64,000 bases of DNA from Acetivibrio saccincola. Lineage in GTDB: Bacteria > Bacillota > Clostridia > Acetivibrionales > Acetivibrionaceae. The notes below the pieces were generated by a model. The model did not search any database, was not told where the DNA came from, and was given only the letters and a program-made list of their open reading frames with translations. Made by a program: the position numbers and the translations under genes. The stretch lies in NCBI RefSeq assembly GCF_002844395.1, contig NZ_CP025197.1:2480001-2544000 (forward strand), written 5' to 3'. Below, one piece after another: positions 1 to 9,560 of this stretch (position 1 is the stretch's first letter; every line of letters begins with the position of its first letter).

Positions 1-1
1 T

Positions 2-67
2 AAAAGCAACGATGTAAATGATCCATATATTAATATCCAAAGTATAGATAGCCTGTTAACTTTATAA
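2..67 (+). CDS. C-terminal end of an unidentified gene (partial)
   Basis: Frame 2 is open from the window edge to a TAA at 65-67, giving 21 residues that end in SIDSLLTL. It is followed by an inverted repeat with a T-run on the plus strand, as expected for the end of a rightward gene convergent with the activase. Too little is present to assign a family, and a chance open frame of this length is possible. Confidence 0.3.
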   Translation, partial: KSNDVNDPYINIQSIDSLLTL

Positions 68-94
68 AAATCCATACATAAAAAATTGAATAAC

Positions 95-190
95 AAAAGG
101 ATTGCCTGCACAAAGCTCCATACCTGGCATTACAATGTAGTTTATCCATCCCCTTTGTTTTTAAAATAAACTAACAGGCAATCCTTTTTT
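95..190 (+). terminator. Long inverted repeat, possible bidirectional terminator
   Basis: Arms AAAAGGATTGCCTG (95-108) and CAGGCAATCCTTTT (175-188) are perfect complements, and a T-run follows on the plus strand. The 66-nt loop contains a second perfect 8-bp repeat (TAGTTTAT 138-145, ATAAACTA 166-173), so the structure is two-tiered. It lies between convergent genes. The loop is longer than in an ordinary intrinsic terminator. Confidence 0.5.
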
Positions 191-200
191 ATGTTTGGTT

Positions 201-3200
201 TTATATGCTTTTTAACTTGACATCATCATGCACCTGAGTTTTCTTGAATTCATCAAATGCAGTAGAAAGCATCAGCTTTATTCTGTTTATTTGATTTACC
301 TCGCTAGCACCCGGGTCATAATCCACCGCTGTAATGTTTGCCTTTGGATACCGTCTTTTCAGCTCTTTAATCATTCCCTTTCCGGTAACATGGTTGGGTA
401 AACATGCAAAAGGCTGCATACAAACTATATTTTGTGCACCGGATAAAATAAGCTCAATCATCTCAGCTGTCAAATACCATCCTTCTCCCGTCTGATTTCC
501 TATTGACAATACACCGGATGCAAGTTCTGCTAATTCTTCTATTGAAACCGGGGGATGAAAGCGCTTACTTTCTGAGAGAGCCTTTTTCATATGCCTTCTG
601 TAGAATTCAATTAATTTTATCGCCCCGTTATTTAGCACTGCATCAATCTTTTTACCTGAAAGATGGGAATATCTAAAAGAAGCACCATAGGCTGCATACA
701 GTAAAAAGCCTATTAAATCGGGAACAACAGCCTCTGCCCCTTCCCTTTCAACAATATCAACTATATCATTATTGGCTGTAGGATGATATTTAACAAGTAT
801 CTCCCCAACCAAACCAACCTTTGGCTTCTTTTCATCAGTTATTTTAAGATTATCAAAATCCCTTACAATGTTGTAAATGTTTTCTTTAAATTCCTTATGT
901 CTACCATTCCTCACAGATTCCTTGCATTTTTCAACCCATGTATTATATAAAAGGTTGGCAGAACCTTTTATTTTTTCATAAGGCCTGACCCTGTATAAAA
1001 CTTTCATAAGAAGATCCCCGTAAACAAGAGCTATTAACAGCTTGTTTATAAGCCCCGGTGTAAATTTAAATCCAGGGTTTTTCTCAAGACCTGCAAAATT
1101 CAAAGAAATTACAGGTATATTGGAAAGACCCGCATCCTTTAAAGCCTTTCTTATAAATGCTATATAATTGGTAGCCCGGCAGCCGCCGGCAGTCTGGGTT
1201 ATAATAAGGGAGGTGTTGTTAACATCATATTTCCCGGATTTTATAGCCTTCATCAATTGACCCACAACAATTATTGAAGGATAGCATGCATCATTATTTA
1301 CATATTTAAGTCCTTCATCAATGGCTTCTTTATCAACAGAAGGCAAAACCTCCACATTATACCCGGATGCTTTAAAAGCTTCTTCTAAAAATTGAAAGTG
1401 TATAGGCGACATTTGTGGTGCTAAAATGGTATGTGTCTTTTTCATCTCTTTTGTAAATAAAACCTTCTTACAGCTATACTCCCTTTTAACCGGGGTAAAA
1501 TTGTTTTTATCCCTTTCATCAACAGCTGCCTTCAGGGATCTTATTCTTATCCTGGCTGCCCCCAAATTGTCTATTTCGTCTATTTTTAAAACGGTGTATA
1601 TTTTATCACTGCTATTTAAAATTTCTTCCACCTGGTCAGTTGTCACTGCATCAAGACCGCAGCCAAAGGAATTAAGCTGTATAATTTCAAGAAAGTCTCT
1701 GTCTTTAACAAAATTAGCTGCCCTGTATAATCTTGAATGGTAAGTCCACTGGTCTACAACCCTTAATTGGATTTTTTCTTCTCCTAAATGTGCTATGGAA
1801 TCCTCCGTTAAAACAGCCATTTCGTACTCTGTTATTATATTTGGGATTCCATGGTTAATTTCAGGGTCTATGTGATATGGGCGCCCTGCCAGAACCACAC
1901 CTTTCTTACCTGTATTTTTAAGGTATTCTAAAACTTCCTCACCTTTTTTTCTTATATCCTCTTTAACTTTCTCATCTTCTTTTCTTGCTAAAATAACAGC
2001 TTTTTTTATTTCTGACTTTGATATATTAAACTCTTTAAGCTCCTCATAAAGCCTTTCAATCAGCCTTGAATCATCATCATAAGGCAAAAATGGATTTTTA
2101 AATTTTATATTTTTTTCCCTTAATACATCCATATTGTTTTTTATAACTTCAGGATATGAAGTAACTATAGGACAGTTATAGTGGTTGGTGGCATCCTCAA
2201 ACTCTATTCTCTCATAGGGAATACAGGGGTAAAATATAAAGTCCACATTTTTGTTTACAAGACTCATTATATGCCCATGAACCAGTTTTCCTGGATAACA
2301 AACAGACTCAGAAGGAATTGTTTCCATTCCAAGCTCATATATCTTTTTTGTGGTCCTTGGAGAAAGCTCTACCCTGAAATTTAAATGTGTAAAGAATGTA
2401 AACCAAAAGGGGTAGTTTTCGTACATATTTAAAACCCTCGGAATTCCCACTGTACCCCTGCAAGTCTCCTCCTTACCAAGGGGCTTGTAACAAAAGAGTC
2501 TCTTGTATTTATAATCATATAGATTGGGAATGTCTTCATTTTTAGATTCCAAACCTACACCTTTTTCACATCTGTTCCCTGAAATAAACTTCCTTCCGTC
2601 ATTGAAGGTATTAATTGTAAGAAGACAATTGTTCCCACACTTGCCGCACCTTTTCATATCCACCTGGGTATTGAACTCACCAAGGTTTTCCATGGTAATA
2701 AGTGAACTTTTTTCACCGGGAACATTTCTTTCCAAAGCAATAAGGGCAGCACCATAGGCACCCATAAGACCTGCAATTTCAGGTCTTACCACCTCTTTTT
2801 CAGATACAATTTCAAAACACCTTAACACTGCATCATTTAAAAAAGTACCGCCCTGTACAACTATTTTTTCTCCCATTTCCTTTGGGTCTCTTATTTTTAT
2901 TACTTTTTGAAGGGCATTTTTTACAACAGAATACGAAAGACCTGCTGAAATATCTCCTACAGTTGCCCCTTCCTTTTGAGCCTGTTTCACTTTAGAATTC
3001 ATAAAAACAGTGCATCTTGAACCTAAATCAACAGGCTTTTCTGCCATCAATGCTGCTTTGGCAAATTCCGTCACGTCCATATTTAAAGAATAGGCAAAAG
3101 TTTCAATAAAAGAACCACAGCCTGAAGAGCAGGCTTCATTCAGCATTATGCTGTCTATTACTCCATTCTTGATTTTTAAGCATTTCATATCCTGTCCGCC

Positions 3201-4445
3201 AATGTCAAGGATAAAATCCACCCCTGGCAAAAAAGCCTCAGCAGCTTTATAGTGGGCAATTGTCTCAATTTCGCCAATATCAAAGCCTAAAGCAGCTTTC
3301 AAAAGTGCCTCCCCATACCCTGTAACTGCTGAATTTACTATTTTAGCCCCTTTTGGCATAAGGGAATAAATTTCTTTCAAAATATTAATAGCTGATGCAA
3401 CAGGGCTTCCGTTATTGCTTCCATAAAAGGAATACAAAAGCGCACCTTCCCTGTCAATAAGCACAGCTTTTGTGGTTGTAGAACCTGCATCCAGCCCAAG
3501 GAAGCACTCTCCTTCATAAGTTTTTAAATCCCTTCTCTTTAATTTATTGACATTGTGTCTTTTTTGAAACTTCTCCAACTCTTCACTGTTTTCAAACAGC
3601 GGCTGTAATCTTTCAACTTCATGAACCTCTATATTTTTTAAAGCATCAAGCCTTTTTTCCAATGTCTTTACCGGAATAACTTTCATATTTTTTGACTCTA
3701 ATGCTGCACCTAATGCAACAAAGAGCTCGGCATTTTCAGGAAAAATAGCCTGATGTTTTTCAAGCTTTAAAGTCTCTACAAATCTTAATCTTAACTCAGA
3801 TAAAAACTGCAGAGGACCTCCTAAAAAAGCCACATTACCCCTAATTGGCTTTCCACAGGCAAGTCCGCTTATTGTCTGATTAACAACTGCCTGAAAGACA
3901 GAAGCAGCTATATCCTCCTTTGAAGCCCCTTCGTTTATCAAAGGCTGTACATCGGTTTTGGCAAAAACACCGCACCTGGACGCAATGGGATAAATAACTT
4001 TATAATCTTTTGCCAGTTGGTTTAGCCCTTCAGCATCAGTCTTTAAAAGAGATGACATCTGGTCTATGAATGCTCCCGTCCCGCCGGCACAAGTACCATT
4101 CATCCTCTGCTCAACAGTTTCACCTAAGTATGTTATCTTAGCATCTTCTCCACCTAGTTCTATAACAACATCTGTATGGGGTATAAATCTTTGAATTGCC
4201 TTTGTGCTTGCGATAACTTCTTGAATAAAAGGGATTTCCAACCACCGGGAGACAGACAACCCCCCTGAACCTGTTACCATTATTGTAATATAGTTATTTG
4301 AGAATTTTTTACATGTTTCGCTTAAAAGCTCAAATATGGTGTTTTTAATATCGGAATAATGCCTTCTGTATTTACTAAATACTATTTCATCATTTTGGTC
4401 AAGTAAAACTAATTTAACTGTAGTGGAACCAACATCTAATCCCAT
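201..4445 (-). CDS. Giant 2-hydroxyacyl-CoA dehydratase activase-like protein (two ASKHA domains)
   Basis: About 1414 residues from the chosen ATG at 4445; the frame stays open upstream to 4526, but the ATPase fold begins exactly at MGLDVGSTT. The first BcrAD/BadFG-type ASKHA domain (about 1-265) has DVGSTT, GGEDAK (98-103) and a conserved Cys near 119. The second (about 316-590) has LDAGSTT, GGQDMK and two Cys near 439 and 443 in a SSGCGSF context. These are the ATP and shared [4Fe-4S] features of HgdC-type activators. The C-terminal half matches the DUF2229 / CoA-dehydratase-like region of COG3580/COG3581 proteins. Such fused proteins are common in anaerobic Firmicutes and of uncertain function; no dehydratase subunits lie next to it here. 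It is the last gene of the minus-strand block, 88 bp after lepB. Confidence 0.85.
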   Translation of the reverse strand: MGLDVGSTTVKLVLLDQNDEIVFSKYRRHYSDIKNTIFELLSETCKKFSNNYITIMVTGSGGLSVSRWLEIPFIQEVIASTKAIQRFIPHTDVVIELGGEDAKITYLGETVEQRMNGTCAGGTGAFIDQMSSLLKTDAEGLNQLAKDYKVIYPIASRCGVFAKTDVQPLINEGASKEDIAASVFQAVVNQTISGLACGKPIRGNVAFLGGPLQFLSELRLRFVETLKLEKHQAIFPENAELFVALGAALESKNMKVIPVKTLEKRLDALKNIEVHEVERLQPLFENSEELEKFQKRHNVNKLKRRDLKTYEGECFLGLDAGSTTTKAVLIDREGALLYSFYGSNNGSPVASAINILKEIYSLMPKGAKIVNSAVTGYGEALLKAALGFDIGEIETIAHYKAAEAFLPGVDFILDIGGQDMKCLKIKNGVIDSIMLNEACSSGCGSFIETFAYSLNMDVTEFAKAALMAEKPVDLGSRCTVFMNSKVKQAQKEGATVGDISAGLSYSVVKNALQKVIKIRDPKEMGEKIVVQGGTFLNDAVLRCFEIVSEKEVVRPEIAGLMGAYGAALIALERNVPGEKSSLITMENLGEFNTQVDMKRCGKCGNNCLLTINTFNDGRKFISGNRCEKGVGLESKNEDIPNLYDYKYKRLFCYKPLGKEETCRGTVGIPRVLNMYENYPFWFTFFTHLNFRVELSPRTTKKIYELGMETIPSESVCYPGKLVHGHIMSLVNKNVDFIFYPCIPYERIEFEDATNHYNCPIVTSYPEVIKNNMDVLREKNIKFKNPFLPYDDDSRLIERLYEELKEFNISKSEIKKAVILARKEDEKVKEDIRKKGEEVLEYLKNTGKKGVVLAGRPYHIDPEINHGIPNIITEYEMAVLTEDSIAHLGEEKIQLRVVDQWTYHSRLYRAANFVKDRDFLEIIQLNSFGCGLDAVTTDQVEEILNSSDKIYTVLKIDEIDNLGAARIRIRSLKAAVDERDKNNFTPVKREYSCKKVLFTKEMKKTHTILAPQMSPIHFQFLEEAFKASGYNVEVLPSVDKEAIDEGLKYVNNDACYPSIIVVGQLMKAIKSGKYDVNNTSLIITQTAGGCRATNYIAFIRKALKDAGLSNIPVISLNFAGLEKNPGFKFTPGLINKLLIALVYGDLLMKVLYRVRPYEKIKGSANLLYNTWVEKCKESVRNGRHKEFKENIYNIVRDFDNLKITDEKKPKVGLVGEILVKYHPTANNDIVDIVEREGAEAVVPDLIGFLLYAAYGASFRYSHLSGKKIDAVLNNGAIKLIEFYRRHMKKALSESKRFHPPVSIEELAELASGVLSIGNQTGEGWYLTAEMIELILSGAQNIVCMQPFACLPNHVTGKGMIKELKRRYPKANITAVDYDPGASEVNQINRIKLMLSTAFDEFKKTQVHDDVKLKSI

Positions 4446-4533
4446 ATTTAATAACCTATTCATAAGACAGCAGCTCACTAAAGCTACATTCACGCCCCTT
4501 TCAAACTGCATAAAGACACGCAGCAATAATCTG

Positions 4534-5076
4534 TCAATCCCTTAAAAGACTTATTCTGTTAAAAGGAAAAAATCTTAAGACAGCTTTTCCACCGATATAC
4601 TTGGTTTTTACAGGTCCGAATTCCCTGCTGTCACTGCTTTGACCTATAATCCTGTTATCTCCTATCACATATACATAGCCTTCAGGAACCAGGACACTGC
4701 TAAATTCTTCATTTATTGGATAAGTCTCATTGCCTCTTATATAATCTTCTTCTAAAATTTCACCATTGACATAGACGCTTCCATCACGTATTTCTACCAA
4801 ATCACCTTCAATACCGATAACCCTTTTTATTATAGGGCTGTTTCTTAAATATATACCATCATCCCCCTCAGGGTTATTTACAGTTACAATATCGCCTCTT
4901 TTAATTTTGCCAAATCTTATGCTTATTTTTTCGATAAGAAGCCTGTCTTTTTCAGAAAGAGTATTTTCCATAGAACTTCCCTGCACTACAGTAACCTGTG
5001 CAACAAAGTTCACAATTAAGACCGCCAAAAGTACTGCTATTGCTATATGAATAGCCCAATCTAAGGCTTCTTTCAT
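4534..5076 (-). CDS. lepB: Signal peptidase I
   Basis: Type I signal peptidase, which cleaves signal peptides at the outer face of the membrane. From ATG 5076 it has 180 residues: one N-terminal membrane segment (about 8-28), the catalytic Ser35 in GSSM, the general-base Lys84 in KRVIG, GDN at 139-141 and SSDSR at 147-151. The open frame continues to 5241, but that extension is unlike the family. The only strong ribosome-binding site (AAAGGAGGG at 5102-5110) is 25 nt from this ATG. It is ideally placed (7 nt) for an in-frame ACG at 5092-5094, so the true start is unclear. It follows aspS by about 200 bp and has its own palindrome upstream. Confidence 0.88.
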   Translation of the reverse strand: MKEALDWAIHIAIAVLLAVLIVNFVAQVTVVQGSSMENTLSEKDRLLIEKISIRFGKIKRGDIVTVNNPEGDDGIYLRNSPIIKRVIGIEGDLVEIRDGSVYVNGEILEEDYIRGNETYPINEEFSSVLVPEGYVYVIGDNRIIGQSSDSREFGPVKTKYIGGKAVLRFFPFNRISLLRD

Positions 5077-5115
5077 AATACTCTTTTTTGACGTAGCAAA
5101 GCCCTCCTTTTTTAT

Positions 5116-5139
5116 AGTAATACTATTTATAGTATTACT
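5116..5139. promoter_or_regulatory. Perfect palindrome upstream of lepB (operator candidate)
   Basis: AGTAATACTA (5116-5125), spacer TTTA, TAGTATTACT (5130-5139): a perfect 10-bp inverted repeat immediately upstream of the lepB ribosome-binding site. There is no T-run, so a terminator is unlikely. The binding protein is unknown. Confidence 0.5.
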
Positions 5140-5277
5140 TGTAGTAAACTGTTTTGTATCAGTGACGTGCACTAATACCTGCATATAAACAGCAACAGTA
5201 CATATTATATAAATTCTATATAATTTATAGATACATTTCAAGTATGTAAATATAATTTAACATTAAAGAAATACCCC

Positions 5278-7080
5278 TTACTGTTGATTATCTATATCTT
5301 TAATGTCAAATTTAACATGAAGTTCTTCAAGCTGCTTTTCATCAACAACATCAGGAGCATTTGTCATAAGACAGGAGGCATTCTGAACTTTTGGAAAAGC
5401 AATTACATCCCTGATGCTGCTGCACCCTGCCATTAGCATTGCCAGCCTGTCAAGTCCAAAGGCTATTCCCCCATGGGGAGGTGTTCCGTATTTAAATGCT
5501 TCTAATAAGAAACCAAATCTTTCCTTTGCTTCTTCTTCTGTAAATCCTAAGCATTTAAACATTGTTTTTTGAAGCTCCTGATCATGTATCCTTACACTTC
5601 CGCCACCAATTTCATTACCGTTTAGAACTAAATCGTATGCCTTAGACCTTACCTTCTCAGGCTCTGTTTCAATATATTTTATATCTTCATCCATAGGTGC
5701 AGTAAATGGATGGTGTTTTGCCACATACCGCTCTTCTTCCTCATCATACTCAAAAAGAGGAAACTCTGTAATCCACAAAAATTTAAACTCTTTATCATTA
5801 ACTAAATTTAGCTTTCTTGCTATCTCAAGTCTCAATTCACCAAGGGCACTAAATACAATTTTGTCTTTATCTGCTACAAAGCAAATAAGATCCCCAGGCT
5901 CTGCATGAACTTTTTCCAGTATAGCCCTAATTTCCTCTTCATTTAAAAACTTTGTAATGGGTGATTTTAAACCGTCTTCTTCCACTACTATCCAGGCCAT
6001 TCCCTTTGCATTGTAATTTTTTACATACTCACCTAAGGCATCTATTTCTTTCCTGCTAAATTTACCACCGCATCCCTTTGCATTTATAGCCCTGACACTT
6101 CCGCCATTTTTCACTGCATCTGAAAAAACCCTAAATCCACAGTCTTTAACTATATGGGATAAATCTACAAGTTCTAAGCCAAATCTTGTATCCGGTTTGT
6201 CCGTCCCAAACCTTTCCATTGCTTCTTTATAGCTCATTCTCTCAAACGGGCAATTTACCTCTACATCTAAAACTTCTTTAAAAAGCTTTTTGATAAATCC
6301 TTCGTTAATTTTAATTACATCTTCCACATCTACAAAGGACATTTCCAAATCTATCTGGGTAAATTCCGGCTGTCTGTCAGCCCTTAAATCTTCATCCCTA
6401 AAGCATTTTACTATTTGGAAATATCTGTCAAAACCTGCTGCCATCAAAAGCTGTTTAAATAGCTGGGGTGACTGGGGAAGTGCGTACAGCTTTCCCGGGT
6501 GAACCCTGCTTGGAACAAGATAATCCCTTGCACCTTCAGGAGTACTCTTTGTAAGCATTGGCGTCTCTATTTCAAGAAAACCATTGGCATCAAAATAATC
6601 CCTTGCAACTTTTGCCACCCTGTGCCTTAACATAATATTTCTTTGCATATCAGGCCTTCTTAAATCCAGATACCTGTATTTCAGCCTTAAAGCCTCATTT
6701 ACCTGTAAATTCTCCTCAATATACATAGGCGGTGTTTCTGCTGTACTTAATATTCTAAGTTCCTCCGCCCATATTTCTATTTCACCGGTAATCATATCAG
6801 GGTTAATGGCATCATCTGCTCTTTTTACAACTTTTCCCCTTATTGCAAGTACAAATTCACTTCTTATTTTCTCTGCCTTTTCAAATATCTCTTTTTTTGT
6901 CTCATCGCTGAATACTACCTGTATAATACCACTTCTATCCCTTAAACTTACAAATATAAGTTTTCCTAAATCCCTTCTTCTTTGAACCCATCCCATTACT
7001 GTAACTTCTTTACCTACATCATTAACTGTAACTTCAGTACAATAATGAGTTCTCTTTAAACCACAAATTGATTCTCCCAT
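5278..7080 (-). CDS. aspS: Aspartyl-tRNA synthetase
   Basis: Class II aminoacyl-tRNA synthetase that charges tRNA-Asp, 600 residues, the usual bacterial length. It shows the N-terminal OB-fold anticodon-binding domain (VMGWVQRRRDLG), motif 2 (FRDEDLRADRQPEFTQ), the bacterial GAD insertion domain in the middle, and motif 3 near the C terminus (GLDRLAMLMAG). The start is supported by AGGGAG upstream. It lies 49 bp downstream of hisS, an arrangement conserved in Firmicutes. Whether it is discriminating or also charges tRNA-Asn cannot be decided from this window. Confidence 0.97.
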   Translation of the reverse strand: MGESICGLKRTHYCTEVTVNDVGKEVTVMGWVQRRRDLGKLIFVSLRDRSGIIQVVFSDETKKEIFEKAEKIRSEFVLAIRGKVVKRADDAINPDMITGEIEIWAEELRILSTAETPPMYIEENLQVNEALRLKYRYLDLRRPDMQRNIMLRHRVAKVARDYFDANGFLEIETPMLTKSTPEGARDYLVPSRVHPGKLYALPQSPQLFKQLLMAAGFDRYFQIVKCFRDEDLRADRQPEFTQIDLEMSFVDVEDVIKINEGFIKKLFKEVLDVEVNCPFERMSYKEAMERFGTDKPDTRFGLELVDLSHIVKDCGFRVFSDAVKNGGSVRAINAKGCGGKFSRKEIDALGEYVKNYNAKGMAWIVVEEDGLKSPITKFLNEEEIRAILEKVHAEPGDLICFVADKDKIVFSALGELRLEIARKLNLVNDKEFKFLWITEFPLFEYDEEEERYVAKHHPFTAPMDEDIKYIETEPEKVRSKAYDLVLNGNEIGGGSVRIHDQELQKTMFKCLGFTEEEAKERFGFLLEAFKYGTPPHGGIAFGLDRLAMLMAGCSSIRDVIAFPKVQNASCLMTNAPDVVDEKQLEELHVKFDIKDIDNQQ

Positions 7081-7129
7081 ATTTTCACTCCCTATTCTAT
7101 TCTCTTTTAAATTTTATTTAAACATATTT

Positions 7130-8437
7130 TTATATTTCAGTATGACCTATTTTGTTTGGCTCCTTAATAACAGATTCTGCTTTTATGTTTTTAAGCCTGT
7201 CAATAACTGTATCTAAACTGATTTCCTTCTCTTCACCTGTATCCATGTTTTTTAAAAAGGCTTTATTTGTATCAATTTCATTATCACCTAACACAATGGA
7301 ATAATAAGCCCCGAGTTTATTTGCATATTTCATCTGAGCCTTAACGCTTTTTCCCATTAGGTCAGTTTCAGCATTAATTCCCTCTTTCCTTAAATCATAC
7401 ACCAGCTTTTGGGCATAATTTTGAGCTTTGTCCCCTATGGTTGCAATAAAAATATCGGTACTTCTAGGGGCTGTAAATTCAATACCTTGATTTTCCATAA
7501 CCATAAGAAGTCTTTCTAAACCAATGGCAAACCCTATACCGGGGGTTGGCGGACCGCCACAAATTTCCACAAGCCCGTCATACCTGCCTCCTCCGCATAC
7601 AGTTCCCTGGGAGCCGATATTTTTTGATACAAATTCAAAAACCGTCTTTGTATAATAATCAAGACCCCGAACAATATTTTTATCTATATTGTATTCAATT
7701 CCTAAATTTTCCAACCCTCTTTTTACCCCTTCTAAATGCTCATGACATTCTTCACATAAATTATCCACAAGAGCCGGGGCATCCTTTGTTATTTCTTTGC
7801 AATGCTCTTCTTTGCAGTCAATAATCCTTAAAGGATTCCTGTCGAATCTCTCCACGCATGTCTTGCACAAATTTTGCAATTTAGGCTCTATGTACTCCTT
7901 TAACTTAGCATTATAATCACTTCTGCACTTTTTACACCCGATACTGTTTATATTAAGTTCAATATCAGAAATGCCTAACCTGTTTAAAAGAACATCAATC
8001 ATTGATATTACTTCTACATCTATGGAAGGTCCTTCAGACCCAAAGGCTTCCACCCCAAACTGATGAAATTCCCTGTAGCGCCCTTTTTGTACATTTTCAT
8101 ACCTGTAAGCAGTGATATTGTAATAGAGCTTTATTGGCTGGGGCAAAGAAGCCATTCCATGTTCAATATAGCTTCTAACAACACCTGCTGTTCCTTCAGG
8201 TCTTAGGGTAATGCTTCTTTTCCCTTTATCTAAAAATGTATACATTTCCTTTTGAACTATATCCGTTGTATCTCCAACCCCTCTTTGAAATAGTTCTGTA
8301 TGCTCAAAAATAGGGGTTCTAATTTCCCTGTATCCAAAATTTTCGCAAACTTTAGCTATTTCTTTTTCTATATACTGCCACTTATATACCTCATTTGGCA
8401 ATATGTCCTTTGTTCCTTTTGGCGATTTTGTTAACAT
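7130..8437 (-). CDS. hisS: Histidyl-tRNA synthetase
   Basis: Class II synthetase that attaches histidine to tRNA-His; 435 residues. It has the typical N terminus (KGTKDILP), motif 2 region RPEGTAG, the histidine-A signature GLDYYTKTVFE, the GGGRYDGL loop and a C-terminal anticodon-binding domain from about residue 330. A Cys-rich stretch (CKKC, CKTC, CEEC around residues 160-235) lies in the insertion domain. The start is supported by GGAGG six bases before ATG. The gene lies between the MBL hydrolase and aspS on the same strand and is probably cotranscribed. Confidence 0.97.
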   Translation of the reverse strand: MLTKSPKGTKDILPNEVYKWQYIEKEIAKVCENFGYREIRTPIFEHTELFQRGVGDTTDIVQKEMYTFLDKGKRSITLRPEGTAGVVRSYIEHGMASLPQPIKLYYNITAYRYENVQKGRYREFHQFGVEAFGSEGPSIDVEVISMIDVLLNRLGISDIELNINSIGCKKCRSDYNAKLKEYIEPKLQNLCKTCVERFDRNPLRIIDCKEEHCKEITKDAPALVDNLCEECHEHLEGVKRGLENLGIEYNIDKNIVRGLDYYTKTVFEFVSKNIGSQGTVCGGGRYDGLVEICGGPPTPGIGFAIGLERLLMVMENQGIEFTAPRSTDIFIATIGDKAQNYAQKLVYDLRKEGINAETDLMGKSVKAQMKYANKLGAYYSIVLGDNEIDTNKAFLKNMDTGEEKEISLDTVIDRLKNIKAESVIKEPNKIGHTEI

Positions 8438-8469
8438 TACTAACCTCCAAATTAATTATTAGTTTTCTA

Positions 8470-9072
8470 TCAATAAAATACCCTCTCAGCCCCGATGGTT
8501 GTAGCAGGACCATGACCTGGGTAGACAATTGTCTCATCATCTAAAATCATAAGTTTATTTGTTATAGATGAAAGTATTTCCTCCTCATTCCCATCTCCTA
8601 AATCCGTCCTCCCCCTTGCCATTTTAAAAAGTGTATCTCCTGTAAATAAGCTGTTTCCCGCCTTTATACAAATACACCCTGAGGAGTGACCCGGAGTGTG
8701 TATTATTTTGAAATCAATTCCTCCGGCACTAATTTCATCCCCGTCTTTTAAAACCATGTCTGCAGGTCTGAAAGACATAGCCTGCCCGTATAATTCAGAG
8801 CCGTTTAGCGACGGGTGTAAAAGCTTTTTACTGTCATTTTCATGAACTAAAACTTCAGCTCCCGTTTTTTCACGAAGGTCATCCACATGGCATATATGGT
8901 CAATATGAACATGGGTGAGGACAATGTATTTTATTTTTATCTTTTTCTCATCTAAAACCTTCATAACTTCATCGGCACTAACACCGGCATCTATAATAAT
9001 TCCTTCGTTGTTATTATAAACAATGTAACAATTAGAATCAAACATTCCTGTTGACAAACGCTCTATTTGCAT
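8470..9072 (-). CDS. Metallo-beta-lactamase-fold hydrolase (glyoxalase II-like)
   Basis: 200-residue MBL-fold protein with the metal-binding motif THVHIDH (HxHxDH), the distal His in HTPGHSSG, the bridging Asp in FTGDTLF and the last His in YPGHGP. This is the short YqgX/YcbL-like group usually annotated as hydroxyacylglutathione hydrolase-like; the real substrate is unknown. It sits between dtd and hisS with gaps of about 20-30 bp, a common clostridial arrangement in the recJ-rel-hisS-aspS block. Confidence 0.9.
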   Translation of the reverse strand: MQIERLSTGMFDSNCYIVYNNNEGIIIDAGVSADEVMKVLDEKKIKIKYIVLTHVHIDHICHVDDLREKTGAEVLVHENDSKKLLHPSLNGSELYGQAMSFRPADMVLKDGDEISAGGIDFKIIHTPGHSSGCICIKAGNSLFTGDTLFKMARGRTDLGDGNEEEILSSITNKLMILDDETIVYPGHGPATTIGAERVFY

Positions 9073-9092
9073 AAAAAAACCTCCCTATAAAA

Positions 9093-9542
9093 TTAGAATT
9101 CTTTTTTGCTGTCTAAAAGTATGGTAACAGGACCGTCATTATGTATTTCCACAGACATCATAGCCTGAAATTTTCCTGTTTCAACTTTTACTCCATGTTT
9201 TTTACACTCTTCTATAAACCGGTTATAAATTTTTTCTGCATCCTCCGGTCTTGCAGCCCTATCAAACCCTGGCCTTCTTCCTCTTCTGCAGTCCCCGTAC
9301 AATGTAAATTGGGATACAACAATAAGCTGGCCGTTTATATCTTTTAATGAGACATTCATTTTACCGTTTTCATCTTCAAAAATACGTAAATTTATTATTT
9401 TATCCACCAGATACTCAATATCCTTTTGTCCGTCTTCTTTTCCTATACCCAAAAGAACATTAAGTCCTTTACCAATTTCGCCAACTGTCTTATTTTCCAC
9501 TGTAACTTTAGAATATGTTACCCTCTGCACCACTGCCCGCAT
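9093..9542 (-). CDS. dtd: D-aminoacyl-tRNA deacylase
   Basis: 149-residue protein of the DTD family, which hydrolyses D-amino acids from mis-charged tRNA. The two hallmark motifs are present: SQFTLYGD (active-site Thr) and [11 protein letters not shown] near the C terminus, plus the N terminus [15 protein letters not shown] precedes the ATG at good distance. It is 18 bp downstream of rel, the conserved Firmicutes order. Confidence 0.97.
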   Translation of the reverse strand: MRAVVQRVTYSKVTVENKTVGEIGKGLNVLLGIGKEDGQKDIEYLVDKIINLRIFEDENGKMNVSLKDINGQLIVVSQFTLYGDCRRGRRPGFDRAARPEDAEKIYNRFIEECKKHGVKVETGKFQAMMSVEIHNDGPVTILLDSKKEF

Positions 9543-9560
9543 ATTAACTCTCCTTTACCC

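Noticed and set aside
5077-5241. Long N-terminal extension of signal peptidase
   Set aside because: It covers the palindrome and the ribosome site and is not family-like.
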